Shown here piece after piece: positions 23,688-35,260 of a stretch of 64,000 bases of DNA. Made by a program: the position numbers and the translations under genes. Positions within the stretch are counted from its first letter, which is position 1; each line of letters opens with the position of its first letter. Under the pieces are notes generated by a model. The model saw only the letters and a program-made list of their open reading frames with translations. It did no database searches and had not been told where the DNA came from. This DNA is from Alisma plantago-aquatica (taxonomy: Eukaryota > Streptophyta > Magnoliopsida > Alismatales > Alismataceae): the NCBI GenBank assembly GCA_963693085.1, contig OY856409.1, positions 657,058,591 to 657,122,590 of the forward strand, given 5' to 3'.

Positions 23688-24529
23688 TCATCGTAGCCAA
23701 GATTTATCCTTACTGCATTTCCATCTTTGGAAAGCTATGTTCAAAGGTTCTTAATGCATTGCTAGATGATGTTTGGGTAGTTGTTATAGTAATACTAATC
23801 TACTATTATGTATATGTATAATATAGCTGCAATCTTGCAAGTTCCACTTACGTAGTTATTGTGATACTGCAGTTATCATTCACTGTTTATCGTAATACAT
23901 GTCCATCATTCAAATTATTTATCATTATAATTCATAATTTTATACTGTTGCATCTGCAAGCCCATTAATATTAGTTTAACTATTTTTCCGGCTATAATTA
24001 TACCCACAGAAAATCACTGTAAAGTGTTTAAGGTTATACACAATCTTGGTAAACCTGCAACTGTGACCGATTGTGATGTTGAAAGTAATAAGCTTGACCG
24101 TTCAACTGTATCTTATAGTTTATTAAGTAAAGAATGATTGCTTATTTATGCAGTCTTCCAATTATTGGTAAAGTCTGCCATTAAAGATTAGCGTTATACT
24201 ACTATATCACACTTACTCTTTTATTGTTTTAAGTATGAAATTGTAACACCAAAATGGCATTCATATAGCTTAACCGCTTATTGACCGGTTATTTCATTAA
24301 GATAAGAGTCTGATAATATAAATGAAATATTGATATCTAAATATTCAGCTAAGTATCTACTTTGTTGAAAAAGGGCTGCTTACTTACCTGGTGATAGTCG
24401 ACCGCACGATTCCCATTCACGCTTTCCATAACTTCGTTCTTGTGTTGGTTCCATAACTTAGTTACCTGTATGTTTTAACTTTTCTAGGCATGACATGAAT
24501 TACTTTGAGGACGCCTGGATACACAATGG
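23688..24529. other. Gene-free stretch
   Basis: No coding, repeat or RNA feature recognised. Confidence 0.4.
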
Positions 24530-24537
24530 ATACCTCT

Positions 24538-26448
24538 CATAGAACAATTTCGATCGAAATTGCGAATTTTCGCTGGAAATTTTGTTTTTTTTGCATTCGG
24601 ACATCGAAACGTCCGTACGCACAAACTGGTCCGCAATTTCGCAAAAATTTCACAGCTACAATCGAAATCTCGCAAAACAGGGGTATTTTAGTGCAAAAAA
24701 GTCCAGTTTGGGCCTTGATATTGCGAAATCAGTGTGAAATGCAGCACCTACTTTGCGAAACAATGTTCCATCGACTGGATTTGCTGGGACTATGATCTTT
24801 TAATGATTTTTTTGTGATATCTTGCTCTCGAAGGCTGCTCTACTTGATTCTAAGGTATGTAACCCCTCTCCCTAGCCCATATACTCCTATTTCTACTCCC
24901 TTTTACACATATCTTAATAAATACTCCGAAGATCCTAAATTTCTAAGTCACATTTCTCCTAAAATTCTCAAGATCTTGAAGTGAACTTGTAAATCTAAGA
25001 AACAATAGTGTGAAATACATATATTTATACTTATTTTGAAAATCTAATCAATATATTTCTTATTTATACACAAAATGGCTACATAAGTTTTTTTAACAGA
25101 AGTTCTTATATTTTGTATTTTTCACTTATGTAACCCTATATATATTATAATAGTAGCCTTATACAAAATATTAAGTGTAAGTTGTAACTTGTAGCCCTAA
25201 ATATTTTTTTTTATTACTCACTTATGTAACCTTAAATATATCATAATAGTAGACTTATACAATAAATATACTAACCTACAATATTGTTGTAGGTAACTTG
25301 TAAGTTGTAACTCTTAAGTAATAAAGTCTAATACTCTAGTTGTTTTAACCATAGCAACAAAAGTCTCCGAATTTTATGAAAAATCGGCGATTTTTTGTGA
25401 TTTTATAGGCTCCCGAATATTTACCACGATTAATACGTCACTCGCTGATTTTTCACGACTTTTCACGATTTTCCCGCTTTTTCGCGATTTATACGGTTTT
25501 TCATGATTGTTTGTGACTTTTCACGTTTTTTCACAATTTTTCTCTTTCAACTCGTTTGCTCTTTTTTTACCAAACCATGTACACAAAAATTCCTTATATA
25601 CACTAAACTTCCAACCCCCACTCTCCTAACAGTCAATTGCTATTATTCAACTATTCTTTAATTCTTTTCCTACTTTTTTCACTCAATAAGATTGTATGTA
25701 TAGTGACCCTAATAGTTACATGTGTATCTAATATGTATGGATATATACAAACATATGTATATATATGTATGTATACATATATGTATATATATACATATAT
25801 GTATATATGTGTATAGATAAGTATATATATGTATACATATCGCCGACTTATTCTCGATTATTTCCGATTAGTTGACCGGACTTTGACCGAAATATATCGA
25901 CTTTTTCATGATTTTTTCCGAATTCCGATTTTTTACGGCCACCCAAAAAGCTGCCGAATCCCGAACTTGTCACTATGGTTTTAACTTGAAGTTTGCAAGT
26001 TTGTAACAGTCTAACTGTCTAACAAACTTGACATTTTTGTTCATTTGTGCACTCACTCATCAAGACATGGATCCCACCCTAACCTCTAAAAATATAAATT
26101 TATTATATAATCTAGTGTGTCTATGCTTAAACATTGTGTTTGCAGAATTCCATAACTTAATTCCTTCATTTTGTAATCGAGATTGCCATCGAAATATTGT
26201 CGAAATTGTTCAGCTTCCTTCACTTACAAATGTGGGAGACCCCCCTTACATATCCAATATGAAATATTATTGCATATTTGAGTAGACCTTAGCGATCAGA
26301 TCATCCTGTTAATTTTCATGATTTAATTCGCTTATTTGGCCGTCGAAATCGTTAGGGCCATAAATATCGGAATTTCGGCTGAAATTTTAAAAAATATCGG
26401 TTTCTAGGCCATCAGATACGACATTGAAATCGAACATTTAATACTATG
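24538..26448. mobile_element. Non-autonomous hAT-like element, CATAG group, copy C
   Basis: 1911 bp flanked by a perfect 8-bp duplication ATACCTCT (24530-24537 and 26449-26456). The ends are CATAGAACAATTTCGATC and, reading in from the right, CATAGTATTAAATG. Its right part (26160-26440) shares the core of copies A and B (CATATCCAATATGAAATATT, then TATTTGAGTAGACC). It contains a second, related element at 25350-25977. Confidence 0.85.
25350..25977. mobile_element. Nested hAT-like element, CATAG group, element D
   Basis: 628 bp flanked by a perfect 8-bp duplication GTTTTAAC (25342-25349 and 25978-25985). Termini are CATAGCAACAAAAGTCTCC and, reading in from the right, CATAGTGACAAGTTCGG. Subterminal TTTTTCACGATTTTC-type repeats are dense. 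A short TA/ATGTAT microsatellite sits at about 25740-25840. It inserted into copy C. Confidence 0.88.
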
Positions 26449-26456
26449 ATACCTCT

Positions 26457-26939
26457 GCAGATGTATGCAGATTTTCTCCACTATTTAAAGAGTGGATACT
26501 TTATAGATTCATCTTGGATACGGCCTGACACATTTATATTGGGACGGAAATATAAATCTGATTTAATTTGTCATTGTGCCAATCGTTTTCATTTTCTCTA
26601 TATTTGTTATAATTTTTATTTCTCGGCTCCTATATAAACTTGAGAGTTTTGGGACTACCATGAAAAACAAGTGCGTATAGGTATTATGGATATAGACAAC
26701 AATGTTCTATGAACCAAGTTGGTAGTCTGATAAAACTATTGTTGGTTTGTTGCTGAAAATAACTTATCGTTACTTCTTGTTAGTAACCTACTATCACTAA
26801 CTCATTGTTAGTTCCAAATTCTTCTTGACTGTTCTGGTTACTTTATAAACTTAGTTCTAACTTTTTGTAGAACTCTTTGGCTCACGAATTAAACTTAGAA
26901 GTTTGAACTACAATGAAATCAGGTTGTATGTTGTTATCA
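26457..26939. other. Gene-free stretch
   Basis: No coding, repeat or RNA feature recognised. Confidence 0.4.
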
Positions 26940-27330
26940 TAGTTGTTGAGGCGCTTGCCTAGGTGGTGCCTAGGCGTCCAGGGGGGTCCACTTAGTCCCT
27001 TGCCTACCTAAATAATAAAATGGGCGCCTGGGCGAGCGCCTAGCACTGCCTGGGCGGCCACCTAGAGGTGTTTGGGATGCCTGGGCAGATGTTTTCCTGG
27101 TTTTCCAATCTTGAATAATGACATTTTAACATCTATGTGACGTATGTAGGTGTTTTTAGGGGTTTTAACATCTTGTCAAAATTCCTATCGCCTAGGTCTT
27201 AGGTTTTTTTTTCTTCATTTGAGTCATATACACCATCCCCTTGAACTACATTAAAAAAAGGTTATTTAATTTTTATAATATTTTTTTTGTCGCATCCATG
27301 CCACCTAGTGTTTAAAAATTGCCATATCAC
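26940..27330. repeat. GCCTAGGCG-rich block, hAT-like subterminal repeats
   Basis: Dense GCCTAGGTGG, GCCTAGGCG, GGGCGCCTGGGCG and CTGGGCGGCC motifs at 26945-27080, with CGCCTAGG again at 27190. This is the style of hAT subterminal regions. Related fragments lie at 18395, 19005 and 32290-32350. The ends were not resolved. Confidence 0.45.
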
Positions 27331-29096
27331 GTGTGTGCATCCATATCGGTAGCCGTCCTTTGGTATTTGTGTAGGGGTGTATTGTTCAAGGGTACACCCT
27401 AACTGGATTATGTGGTGCGATCAAGGAATATGCCATCAACATATACACCTATATGCTCCTTTTGGCAATTGCTTTGATCTAATGTGGTCTCTAGTGTTCA
27501 TCTGTGGGTCACAAGAGTCTTGTTTTAGGTTGGTGTCCACATGTATTTCCCTGGTGTATGTTTTTTGGAGCTAGGCTCGAAGCCCTTTCCCCATTGCTAA
27601 ATCATGCACCCATTATGGATGGCATGAGTCCTGTGCCATGCCAAGGACCAATATCCAATCCACTTGTCTTTCTGGTATGGATGAGATATATTTAATTATT
27701 TATCATCAATGAATTGCATGACAACCTTCTTTTCATATTCCTGTCCTATCTTTTAGTAACAAACTTGGAGATGGAGAGGATGAAGTAGAGACATGAAAAC
27801 TATATGATTCTGAAAATACATGTGCATCAATAGTTGAAGCTCGTCTCACCTCCATATCCAAATCTACAACTATCAATTCCTATCGTAACAAATATATTTG
27901 ATGTACAAGCTTCTTTAATCTGTTAGTGCATAAGCCTTCTTCTCCCATATTACTCTGCAATCATGTTTGCACTAGTTTCACTCCATTTTCTCTACCCCTG
28001 TCACCCACTACCTCCCTATTTCTTCCTTCTCGTTCTCCATATTTTATTCTTCCTTATATGGACTCACCGTGTTTGATTGTTGAGCAACAGTTTGGGAACC
28101 AGTCCCCTCTTTTCCACTAGCCGCCACAACAATCCACCCCATCTGCTCTGAAACTGCCATCACCAACCTTACGGAGCCTCCCCAGTCTCTTTTTTATTGG
28201 GAGGACACCATACATTTTGAACATCCCTGATCTTTCGTCATCATTTGAGTGGTAGTATAGATAAAGAGAAACGTTTCTTGTTAGTTGTGACTCCTTGCCT
28301 AAGCAATTTCCTATATATGTCAACTCGAGTCAGAGTTGAGGACCATGGGTTCTCTAAACCGGCAACATCAACCTTCTTTGGAGAACATGGGCCTTTGTAT
28401 AAAGAGGCCCACTAGAGTTTTCGGTTTGCTTCCCTGTACAACCTCCTATTTATAGGATTGAGTTTTCTCTTTTCCAAAATATAGAAAGACGACACACTTT
28501 CACAGTATCTATGCCTTGAAGATAAAGACAATAGAGGTTTCTAATCCAATCTAGATGTTTAGGAAGTTATGTAAGCATTAGCTCCAATTGCTTAACTACA
28601 AGGACAACTGCATAGAAGAAGAAAAAATGAGCGCTTAGGGTACTTGTGTTGGTGGGCAGACTATTCTTACATTGGTTTGTTACAATATGTACATTCATAA
28701 ATATGAAACAAAGACTCGTTGGGTCTTTCATCACAGTGCTTTTTCTAGGATGCTAATCGTTTTCCAAGTGCACAATTATATTTCAATAAGATGTTCTCTT
28801 CTATAGTTTTGACACAATCAGTATTTTCGCACTAGTAAATTTCTTACATGTTGGATTGATAAGATTATTACATCTGCATCATTTAAATGTTTTAGTGACC
28901 CATTGTCTTGTGTAACTCGTATCCTTGTTACAGGATGAAATACAAGAGAAGAATTGATACTCCACCAAAATGAGATCACGTAAGACCTGAAAAATCTTTT
29001 TTTTTTGTGGTTTTTGCACTTTTGGAATTGCTGTTATACACAAGTTGTAATTATGTTGCATGAAAGAACAATATTACGTACTTGGATATATTGGTA
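27331..29096. other. Gene-free stretch
   Basis: Only short frames without recognisable homology. No repeat, promoter or RNA gene supported. Confidence 0.4.
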
Positions 29097-29312
29097 ACAA
29101 AATTAGAAAGTAATCTTGCTTGATAATACGGCAGGATAGTACAAGAATTCAGATGTAACCATTTACATGCTGATAAAAAGATAGAGTTGTTTGAACTACT
29201 TACCTATGGAAATACCTAACAATAAATTGCTATTGGAACACAAGAGAGAGAGAATGTAAGGACCAAATCAATTACCCACCAAAAGTCACACTGCCACCAG
29301 TTCATATCCTAC
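29097..29312 (+). repeat. Direct repeat, copy 1 of two
   Basis: Shares order and content with 29648-29878: AATCTTGCTTGATA, then AAGAATTCA-ATGTAAC, a GAGAGAGA run, GAATGTAAGG, AATCAA and the CCAC-AG tract. The copies are clearly diverged and carry no coding frame common to both. Confidence 0.7.
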
Positions 29313-29647
29313 CATCAACATCACCAATATTGGTATTAACGTCAAGCTTACCTTTGTCCAACAGTGATCTTAAGACATTCAATTCATCATATCGATCAAG
29401 GAGGGCATATTTTGCATTATATAACATCGAAAAGTAAATTTTTACTTTGACATTGACCAAAAATGACAGTCATAAGAGTTTTAAATAGTTCTGTATTTTA
29501 AATAGATGGCTTAAATCATATAAATAATTGGCACAAGGATCAAGGATGTTCTATATTTTAATATAGTTTTTTTACTTTTACTATAGCCAATGTTAAGAAA
29601 TTGTTTAGAACGACTTCACAGCTTTACATGCTTAGCATATAAGTTAG
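29313..29647. other. Spacer between direct repeats
   Basis: 335 bp with no feature recognised. Confidence 0.4.
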
Positions 29648-29878
29648 CAACAAAATTAAAAGGAAATCTTGCTTGATAGTATAGCTGGAAAGTATAAGAA
29701 TTCAAATGTAACTGTATATAGAGGCCAAGAAAAGGATAGTTGTTCAAATTACTTATATATGGGAATGCCTAACGACAAGTTACCAAAAGAGCGAGAGATA
29801 AAGAGGGAGAGGGAGAATGTAAGGGAAAAAATCAACTATTCACCGAAAGTCAAACCGCCACCAGCAAACATCCTCCCA
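29648..29878 (+). repeat. Direct repeat, copy 2 of two
   Basis: Diverged copy of 29097-29312, immediately upstream of the truncated Copia. The repeat may mark an older element or a local duplication. Confidence 0.7.
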
Positions 29879-30048
29879 TCAGTATTGCAATTCAATCCCA
29901 AGGATGAGCATGTTTTGCTTGTCTGGATGAAGAGTAAGACACATCAAAGTCTAAGAAATTGCCGCCGTATGTTCTAGATCTGTGCTGCGGTCAGAATTCT
30001 GCTGCTTTATGATTTCTACTGCTGCGATCTACTTCGCCTAGTGCTATT

Positions 30049-31838
30049 ATGACATCCACTGAGCCCCCTCGTTCCCCCTGTGTCACCATAGTGAAACTCG
30101 ATGGCTCCAACTATTATCTCTGGCCGACATCCTTTATTCTATATGTGAAAGCGCAAGGTTGCTATTCTCTTATCACCACCGACCCTCTACATGTCCATGA
30201 TGCCTCAACCGATAAAAGTCTCAAGCAAACTTATGCCCAATGGAGCAAAGATGACTCGGGCGTTATGTCGTGGATAGTCAACACAAATCAGTCAGTCCCT
30301 TCTCTGCCTTCATGATGCGAAGGCTATGTGGAATCAACACTCCCACGTCTACTCCCATCAACAAAATCCTAAAAATGTTTTCGAGATTTTTAAGAACCTG
30401 GCCAAGAAGGAATTTGCGCCTGAGGCGTCTATTGAAGACTTCTACAATTAGTGTTTTGCTCTATGGAATGAGTACGGAATCTACCATCCCTTGTCTGCTG
30501 ATATCAAAGAAGCTCAACGACAACGCAATGAGCTTCAACTTGTCCAGTTTCTCGCTGCAGTCCCTGCTTCTTTTTCTAGAGTTGTTGACCAATTTCTCTC
30601 TAGTGATCCTCTGCCCACTCTGAGGGATGTGCTTAAACACGTTCAACGTTTGCCATCCGTTACTTCTGTTCCTGTTGTTGAGCTTCCTGTTCTTGCTGTC
30701 AGATCTGCTGATGGTACCTCGGGTCACACTTCCTCTTTTGCACAAGGACGCGGTCAATCTGTTGCCCCGTGCTTTTGCAATTTTTGCGGCCGAGATAATC
30801 ATACGAAGACAGATGATGGATCAAACATGGAAAGCTGACTTGGGCTAACCAAGTTATTTCAGATACGAGCGACGAGTTTGCTATTGATAACACCTCTACA
30901 CAACCCTCTTCTGCCTGAATTTGATCCGAGTTTGAAAAGCTCTTCCAAGAACGTATGTCCCACCTGTCGTCCACTTCGGAGAACGGTTCTTCTGCTATGT
31001 TGGCTGCACCATCTACGAGTAAAAACAAGTGGTGTATTGATTCTGGTGCTTCAGTTCATATGGCCGATAACTCTGATTTGTTTTCTGCCTTAACCAAATC
31101 AACTTATCTGCCTCTGGTTACAGTCGTTGATGTCTCTAAGACAGTTGTCCATGGCACTGAGACAATACAGTTATCTAAAAATATGCTTCTGAAATCTGTC
31201 TTTTATGTCCCAAAATTTCCTTTTAATCTACTATTTGTTAGCAAGACTGTGAAGAGCCTCCAGTGCTCCATTACATTTGACCCTTCGGGATGTGTCTTTC
31301 TGGATCTACGCACGAAAACGAGGATTGGTTCGAGCCATGAGGGACCAGATAGACTCTACTATCTAGATGGACCGACATCTGCAACTGCCATGCTCTCGAC
31401 TTCTATGACTGAGATTCAGTGGCACTACCGCCTCGACCACCCTTCAACTGCTAAATTGAATCATTTATTTCCTGCTTTAGTAGATAAAACTTTTTTATGT
31501 GAATCATGCCAATATGGCAAGCAAACTCGATCTACTTATCCTGCTAAGAAAGAAATTGGTTCCAAAAACATTTTTGATATTGTTCATGCAGATATCTGGG
31601 GACCTTGTTCTGTAGCTAGTCATTCCGGAGTGAAATGTTTCATGACCTTCATAGTTGATTTTTCTAGAGCCACATGGCTATTTTTATTAAAGGATCCCAA
31701 CACTATTCTTGATACCATCACTACATTTTTTTTCTGAGATTCAAACTCAATTCAATAAAAACATTAAAATCTTTCGGACTGACAATGCTCTTGAGTTCAT
31801 GCAAAAATCTGTCACTTATTTTTGTTCATCACAGGGTA
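30049..31838 (+). pseudogene. Truncated Ty1-copia gag-protease-integrase fragment
   Basis: Gag starts at 30049 (VTIVKLDGSNYYLWPTSFIL) and continues after frameshifts near 30300 and a stop near 30449 with ELQLVQFLAAVPASFSRVVD (30491 frame). After CNFCGRDNH there is the protease motif WCIDSGASVHMAD (30955 frame). The pre-integrase zinc region (HYRLDHPSTAKLNHLF, then CESCQYGKQ) and HADIWGP with FIVDFSRATW follow. A frameshift in the T-run near 31725 leads to FRTDNALEF (second catalytic Asp). Homology stops near 31838, before the integrase Glu. Reverse transcriptase, RNase H and the 3' LTR are absent, and no 5' LTR was recognised. Several lesions show it is old and dead. Confidence 0.88.
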
Positions 31839-33055
31839 TATGAAATTCTAGTAACATACAAAAGGGGTTGTAATACATGTTCTTAAAATTTTCTATATCA
31901 ATATTAGACTTGACTATGAAATTAACGATAGCATTGCTTTTACATAGCATAGGCAGCCAATTTTCTTTCCATTGATTTTTGCAAATATATACATAAATCT
32001 GCATCCAATATGGGTATTCAAAGTTCCTATGATAGCATGATGGGATTAAATATGTTAAGTATGACGGTCTAGATTGCAGTTGATACATTAAGAGTGTAAA
32101 AGAGCGTAAAACAGATTAAAGCAATGGCCAACCAAAACGGTAAATGAATTACCAAGGGTACTGATTTCTAAAAGTAATGATATTGTGCTGCAAACTTGGA
32201 CAGCAATACTTAACTAGAAGAGTATGACACTTGTAAATGAAATACCCATTTATGGGGCTGGGGATCCATAAAAATGCCCAACGCATCATATAGGTCAAGG
32301 CGCATCCCCCTTGGGGCACCTTGATGTCTAGGCGGCCACCTAGGCACACCCCTTAACAAGAATGGAGGTGGAAGCTAAGGTCCAGGGGCAAATTGTTGGT
32401 TTGATACCATGTGAAGGGGACGAACCGTCATTATTATTTAATGAATAGTGTTTAACTAGGCATCGTATACATAGGAGCCTAGAGAGTAGCATGGATACCT
32501 AAGTGGTATATGGATCACTTAGGTAAGAGAGGAAAATAAAGGGAGCACATGAGTGCATAGGCAGGCCTAAGCCCGATTAAAAAAAATGCTAACACCAGTC
32601 AATGAATAAACAGAAAATCCAAGAAGTACAAGATTTTATTGGTAGTTCAAATACAATCAATACATCAGCCCAGTTAAAGGGGAACAGAAACAACAGCCGT
32701 GTTCCACAAACAATTACAAAGGAAAATCACCAGTGTGATATTTCAAAACCATGCAGCAGTCAAGAAAGAAAAGAATCAACAGCATCCATACCAACTACTA
32801 GGAGATTTCAAATAGCAAATAACAAGGCCGACAGGGTTACAGGTTAGACCGTTAGAGGCTAAAACTGTGAGGGGGAATGTGATGATTCCCACTGCCTTCT
32901 GAGGAATACATGGGTATATTGTAAAAGTATCCGTCTTCTAAAAAAGGTTTTCTAAGTAAGTTTTCAATACAGCAGTCATGGACGGAATCATTTCTTCAGG
33001 GTAGAAAATGAAAATCAGGATTTTGAGAAGTAGTATGTCAGATAAAATTGTTTCT
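31839..33055. other. Gene-free stretch, including the presumed PIGA 3' UTR
   Basis: On the minus strand this lies downstream of PIGA. An AATAAA-type signal (TTTATT on the plus strand at 32635-32640) is about 415 bp past the stop and could end the transcript. 32290-32350 holds a hAT-like fragment (GTCTAGGCGGCCACCTAGG). The plus-strand frame at 32602-32847 has no recognisable homology. Confidence 0.45.
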
Positions 33056-34402
33056 TCAATCTTCAGAAACATTTTGTTGGTGTTTTGAAAAGACAAAATC
33101 AGGTACTTCCTCGATACAATCAGGTGGCCAGAAAAAGTCTAGTATTTTCCAGAGTATGAAATCAACAATCATTACCAAACAAAAAAGCTTGCCAGCCCAA
33201 GCACCGCAGTTTAGGTAATGCGAAAGACGCTGTAGAAGGCTTTCATTCTGGCAACTCAGAGCATGCTCATAGACAACTTGAGTCCTTCTAGCCACATCAT
33301 GCCAACTATAAAGGCTTTTCATGCGCAGGTGCATGTCATGCGGATCAATATCAGGGAGCATGTCTATGGCTTTTGCAATTGCCCTCACCATGTCGCTGGG
33401 CACCGGTTCTGCCAATACAACCATATCATCAGGTAACACCTCAGGCACTCCACCGACCCTGGTGCTTACAGTTAACAAACCACAACTAGCAGCCTCCAAA
33501 ATGGCTATGCAGAAAGCTTCAGTGAGAGAGCTGTTTAAGAATATGTGACCTGTAACTAGGACAGACCGAACTTGAGCATGTGGAACAGCACCTAGCATCT
33601 CCACTCTGTCTTGAAGAGAATGTTTCTCCCTCATCTCCTCTATCCGCACTCGCTTTGGTCCATCTCCCCCAACTATAAACCGCACATTGGGAAACATATG
33701 GCAAACTTCAGGAATCACTTCAACCAGAAGATCAGCACCTTTGCGGTACACAAGCCTGCTGATGACAACTATGATTATCTCACTGGAACTGAGCCTTTGA
33801 GGGGCTGGTGTAAACATGGCAGTATCAACGGCATTGGGTATAACAAAGACCTTCTCAGGGGGGATCCCAGATCTCAATACTGTGTTTTCCTTGCTCGTGT
33901 GAGATACACATATGGCCTGATTGACGCCCGTGAGAGTGAACTGCAACACCTTGTTCATGTGAATGCTGCCGACATCAGCAAAGCCATAAAGGGAGTGATC
34001 CGTGAAGACGACTCTGTAGCCCATTGTTCGGGCATGCATCAGAGCCTCGTGACAGAGGGTCGAGAAGGCCTGGTGCCCGTGCACTACTGTAATTCTCTCC
34101 CTGATGAGAATGGTTCTCACGATGGGTAGTGTGCCGTAAAACGTTGGAAGAGTATTCTGCATCAAGAATGGCCTCCATGGTACATAATAGACCTTGAGGC
34201 CGCCAGTCATGTATCTCACACCAGAACGCTTCCCGTAGGCATGTGTCATCACCACAACCTTGTGACCCAACTGAAGCAGGCATTGTGAGAGATAGTAAAT
34301 GTGACTCTCCACTCCACCAAAATTCGGGAAGAAGAAGTCGGATACCATTAGAACTCGGTGCCTAACCATTCCGTCCCTGAGATCCCCACTTCCTGAATCC
34401 AT
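33056..34402 (-). CDS. PIGA: PIG-A, catalytic subunit of the GPI-GlcNAc transferase
   Basis: 448 residues, uninterrupted. PIG-A (SETH2 in Arabidopsis) is the catalytic subunit of the ER complex that moves GlcNAc from UDP-GlcNAc to phosphatidylinositol, the first step of GPI-anchor synthesis. It is a GT4-family enzyme. The N-terminal fold shows MVSDFFFPNFGGVESHIYYL (about 19-38). The PIGA signature runs about 73-152 (VPWRPFLMQNTLPTFYGTLP, then VHGHQAFSTLCHEALMHART, then FTDHSLYGFADVGSIHMNKV). The nucleotide-sugar part has IPNAVDTAMFTP (188-199), VISRLVYRKGADLL (213-226) and the E-x7-E motif (E295, E303). A hydrophobic segment at about 402-425 fits the single C-terminal ER membrane anchor, with a short tail after it. 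Length and motifs match the family, and the ATG gives a normal N-terminus. The whole CDS is one exon. An intron in the 5' leader is possible (GAG|GTAATA on the minus strand near 34467). It is the only intact conserved host gene in the window. Confidence 0.97.
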   Translation of the reverse strand: MDSGSGDLRDGMVRHRVLMVSDFFFPNFGGVESHIYYLSQCLLQLGHKVVVMTHAYGKRSGVRYMTGGLKVYYVPWRPFLMQNTLPTFYGTLPIVRTILIRERITVVHGHQAFSTLCHEALMHARTMGYRVVFTDHSLYGFADVGSIHMNKVLQFTLTGVNQAICVSHTSKENTVLRSGIPPEKVFVIPNAVDTAMFTPAPQRLSSSEIIIVVISRLVYRKGADLLVEVIPEVCHMFPNVRFIVGGDGPKRVRIEEMREKHSLQDRVEMLGAVPHAQVRSVLVTGHIFLNSSLTEAFCIAILEAASCGLLTVSTRVGGVPEVLPDDMVVLAEPVPSDMVRAIAKAIDMLPDIDPHDMHLRMKSLYSWHDVARRTQVVYEHALSCQNESLLQRLSHYLNCGAWAGKLFCLVMIVDFILWKILDFFWPPDCIEEVPDFVFSKHQQNVSED

Positions 34403-35260
34403 CTTTGTTGGTCAAAATAGCAGCTCGCGGGTATTCTATTAGGTCATCATCTTGATCTTAGAATATTACCTCATAGATGGAATCCCTAGACGCGTCGTAA
34501 GGGCGTATTTCCAGACGTTGCCCAGTATCTGAACGTCCTATACACGGCTATTGCTCTCTCACTACTCGCATTGCTTGTTATTATTACAGAAAAAGAACAA
34601 ATAGGGGCGCCAACCTGTACGGCGCGAATCAGGGCAATCGGCACTCCGGAACGCGACGCACGGCCACAGGTATTGCAACCACAGAGGTCTAACTTGGCAG
34701 CCGCAGACGCTGCTCCTGATTACTTGGCTCCCTGACCCTGCCGTCTAACTTGGCAGCCACAGATGCTGCTTCTGATATCACGACCGAGAGCTGCTTATTG
34801 TGACGCCAGGCGCTCTCATCAACTGCTGCTACTGTTACGAATCTCCCCGAGTAGAAGAGTCACACAAGTTATCGACTAGGTCAGGTGGGAATGTGATCGA
34901 GCAAGGATTAGTTCTCGGCGCAAATCTGCAGCTACAGGAATTGGGCTACGGCAGAAAGTGAAATGACGAAGTGAAGGATGCATAATATTAGCCATAAGGG
35001 AAGAAGATGTATTAGCCCTAGATCCGGTTTATGCCGCGTCCTGTAGCACCACTTGTCTCAATCCGGTCCGATATGGGCGAAAAAAAGTGTTTGGAAGGCA
35101 AGCCATTTCAATCCCCATTTTGAGATAAGTATCTCATTATCCGGTTTAATCCCGTCTCCCTCGAGGCAGGATTACGATTCTCAGTCCGATTTCGCCCGAC
35201 ACCACCCCCCCCCCGGCCCCCTGACCCCGATCCCTCACGCCCCTCTCTCCCTCTCGCCCT
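34403..35260 (-). promoter_or_regulatory. Presumed 5' leader and promoter region of PIGA
   Basis: Less AT-rich than its surroundings and with CpGs, lying just upstream of the PIGA start. It contains a 56-bp imperfect tandem repeat (GTCTAACTTGGCAGCC at 34687 and 34743) and a possible leader-intron donor. No clear TATA box was identified, so the start of transcription cannot be placed. Confidence 0.4.

Noticed and set aside
33611..34283. Open frames overlapping PIGA in other frames
   Set aside because: Shadows of the conserved PIGA frame with no family pattern of their own.
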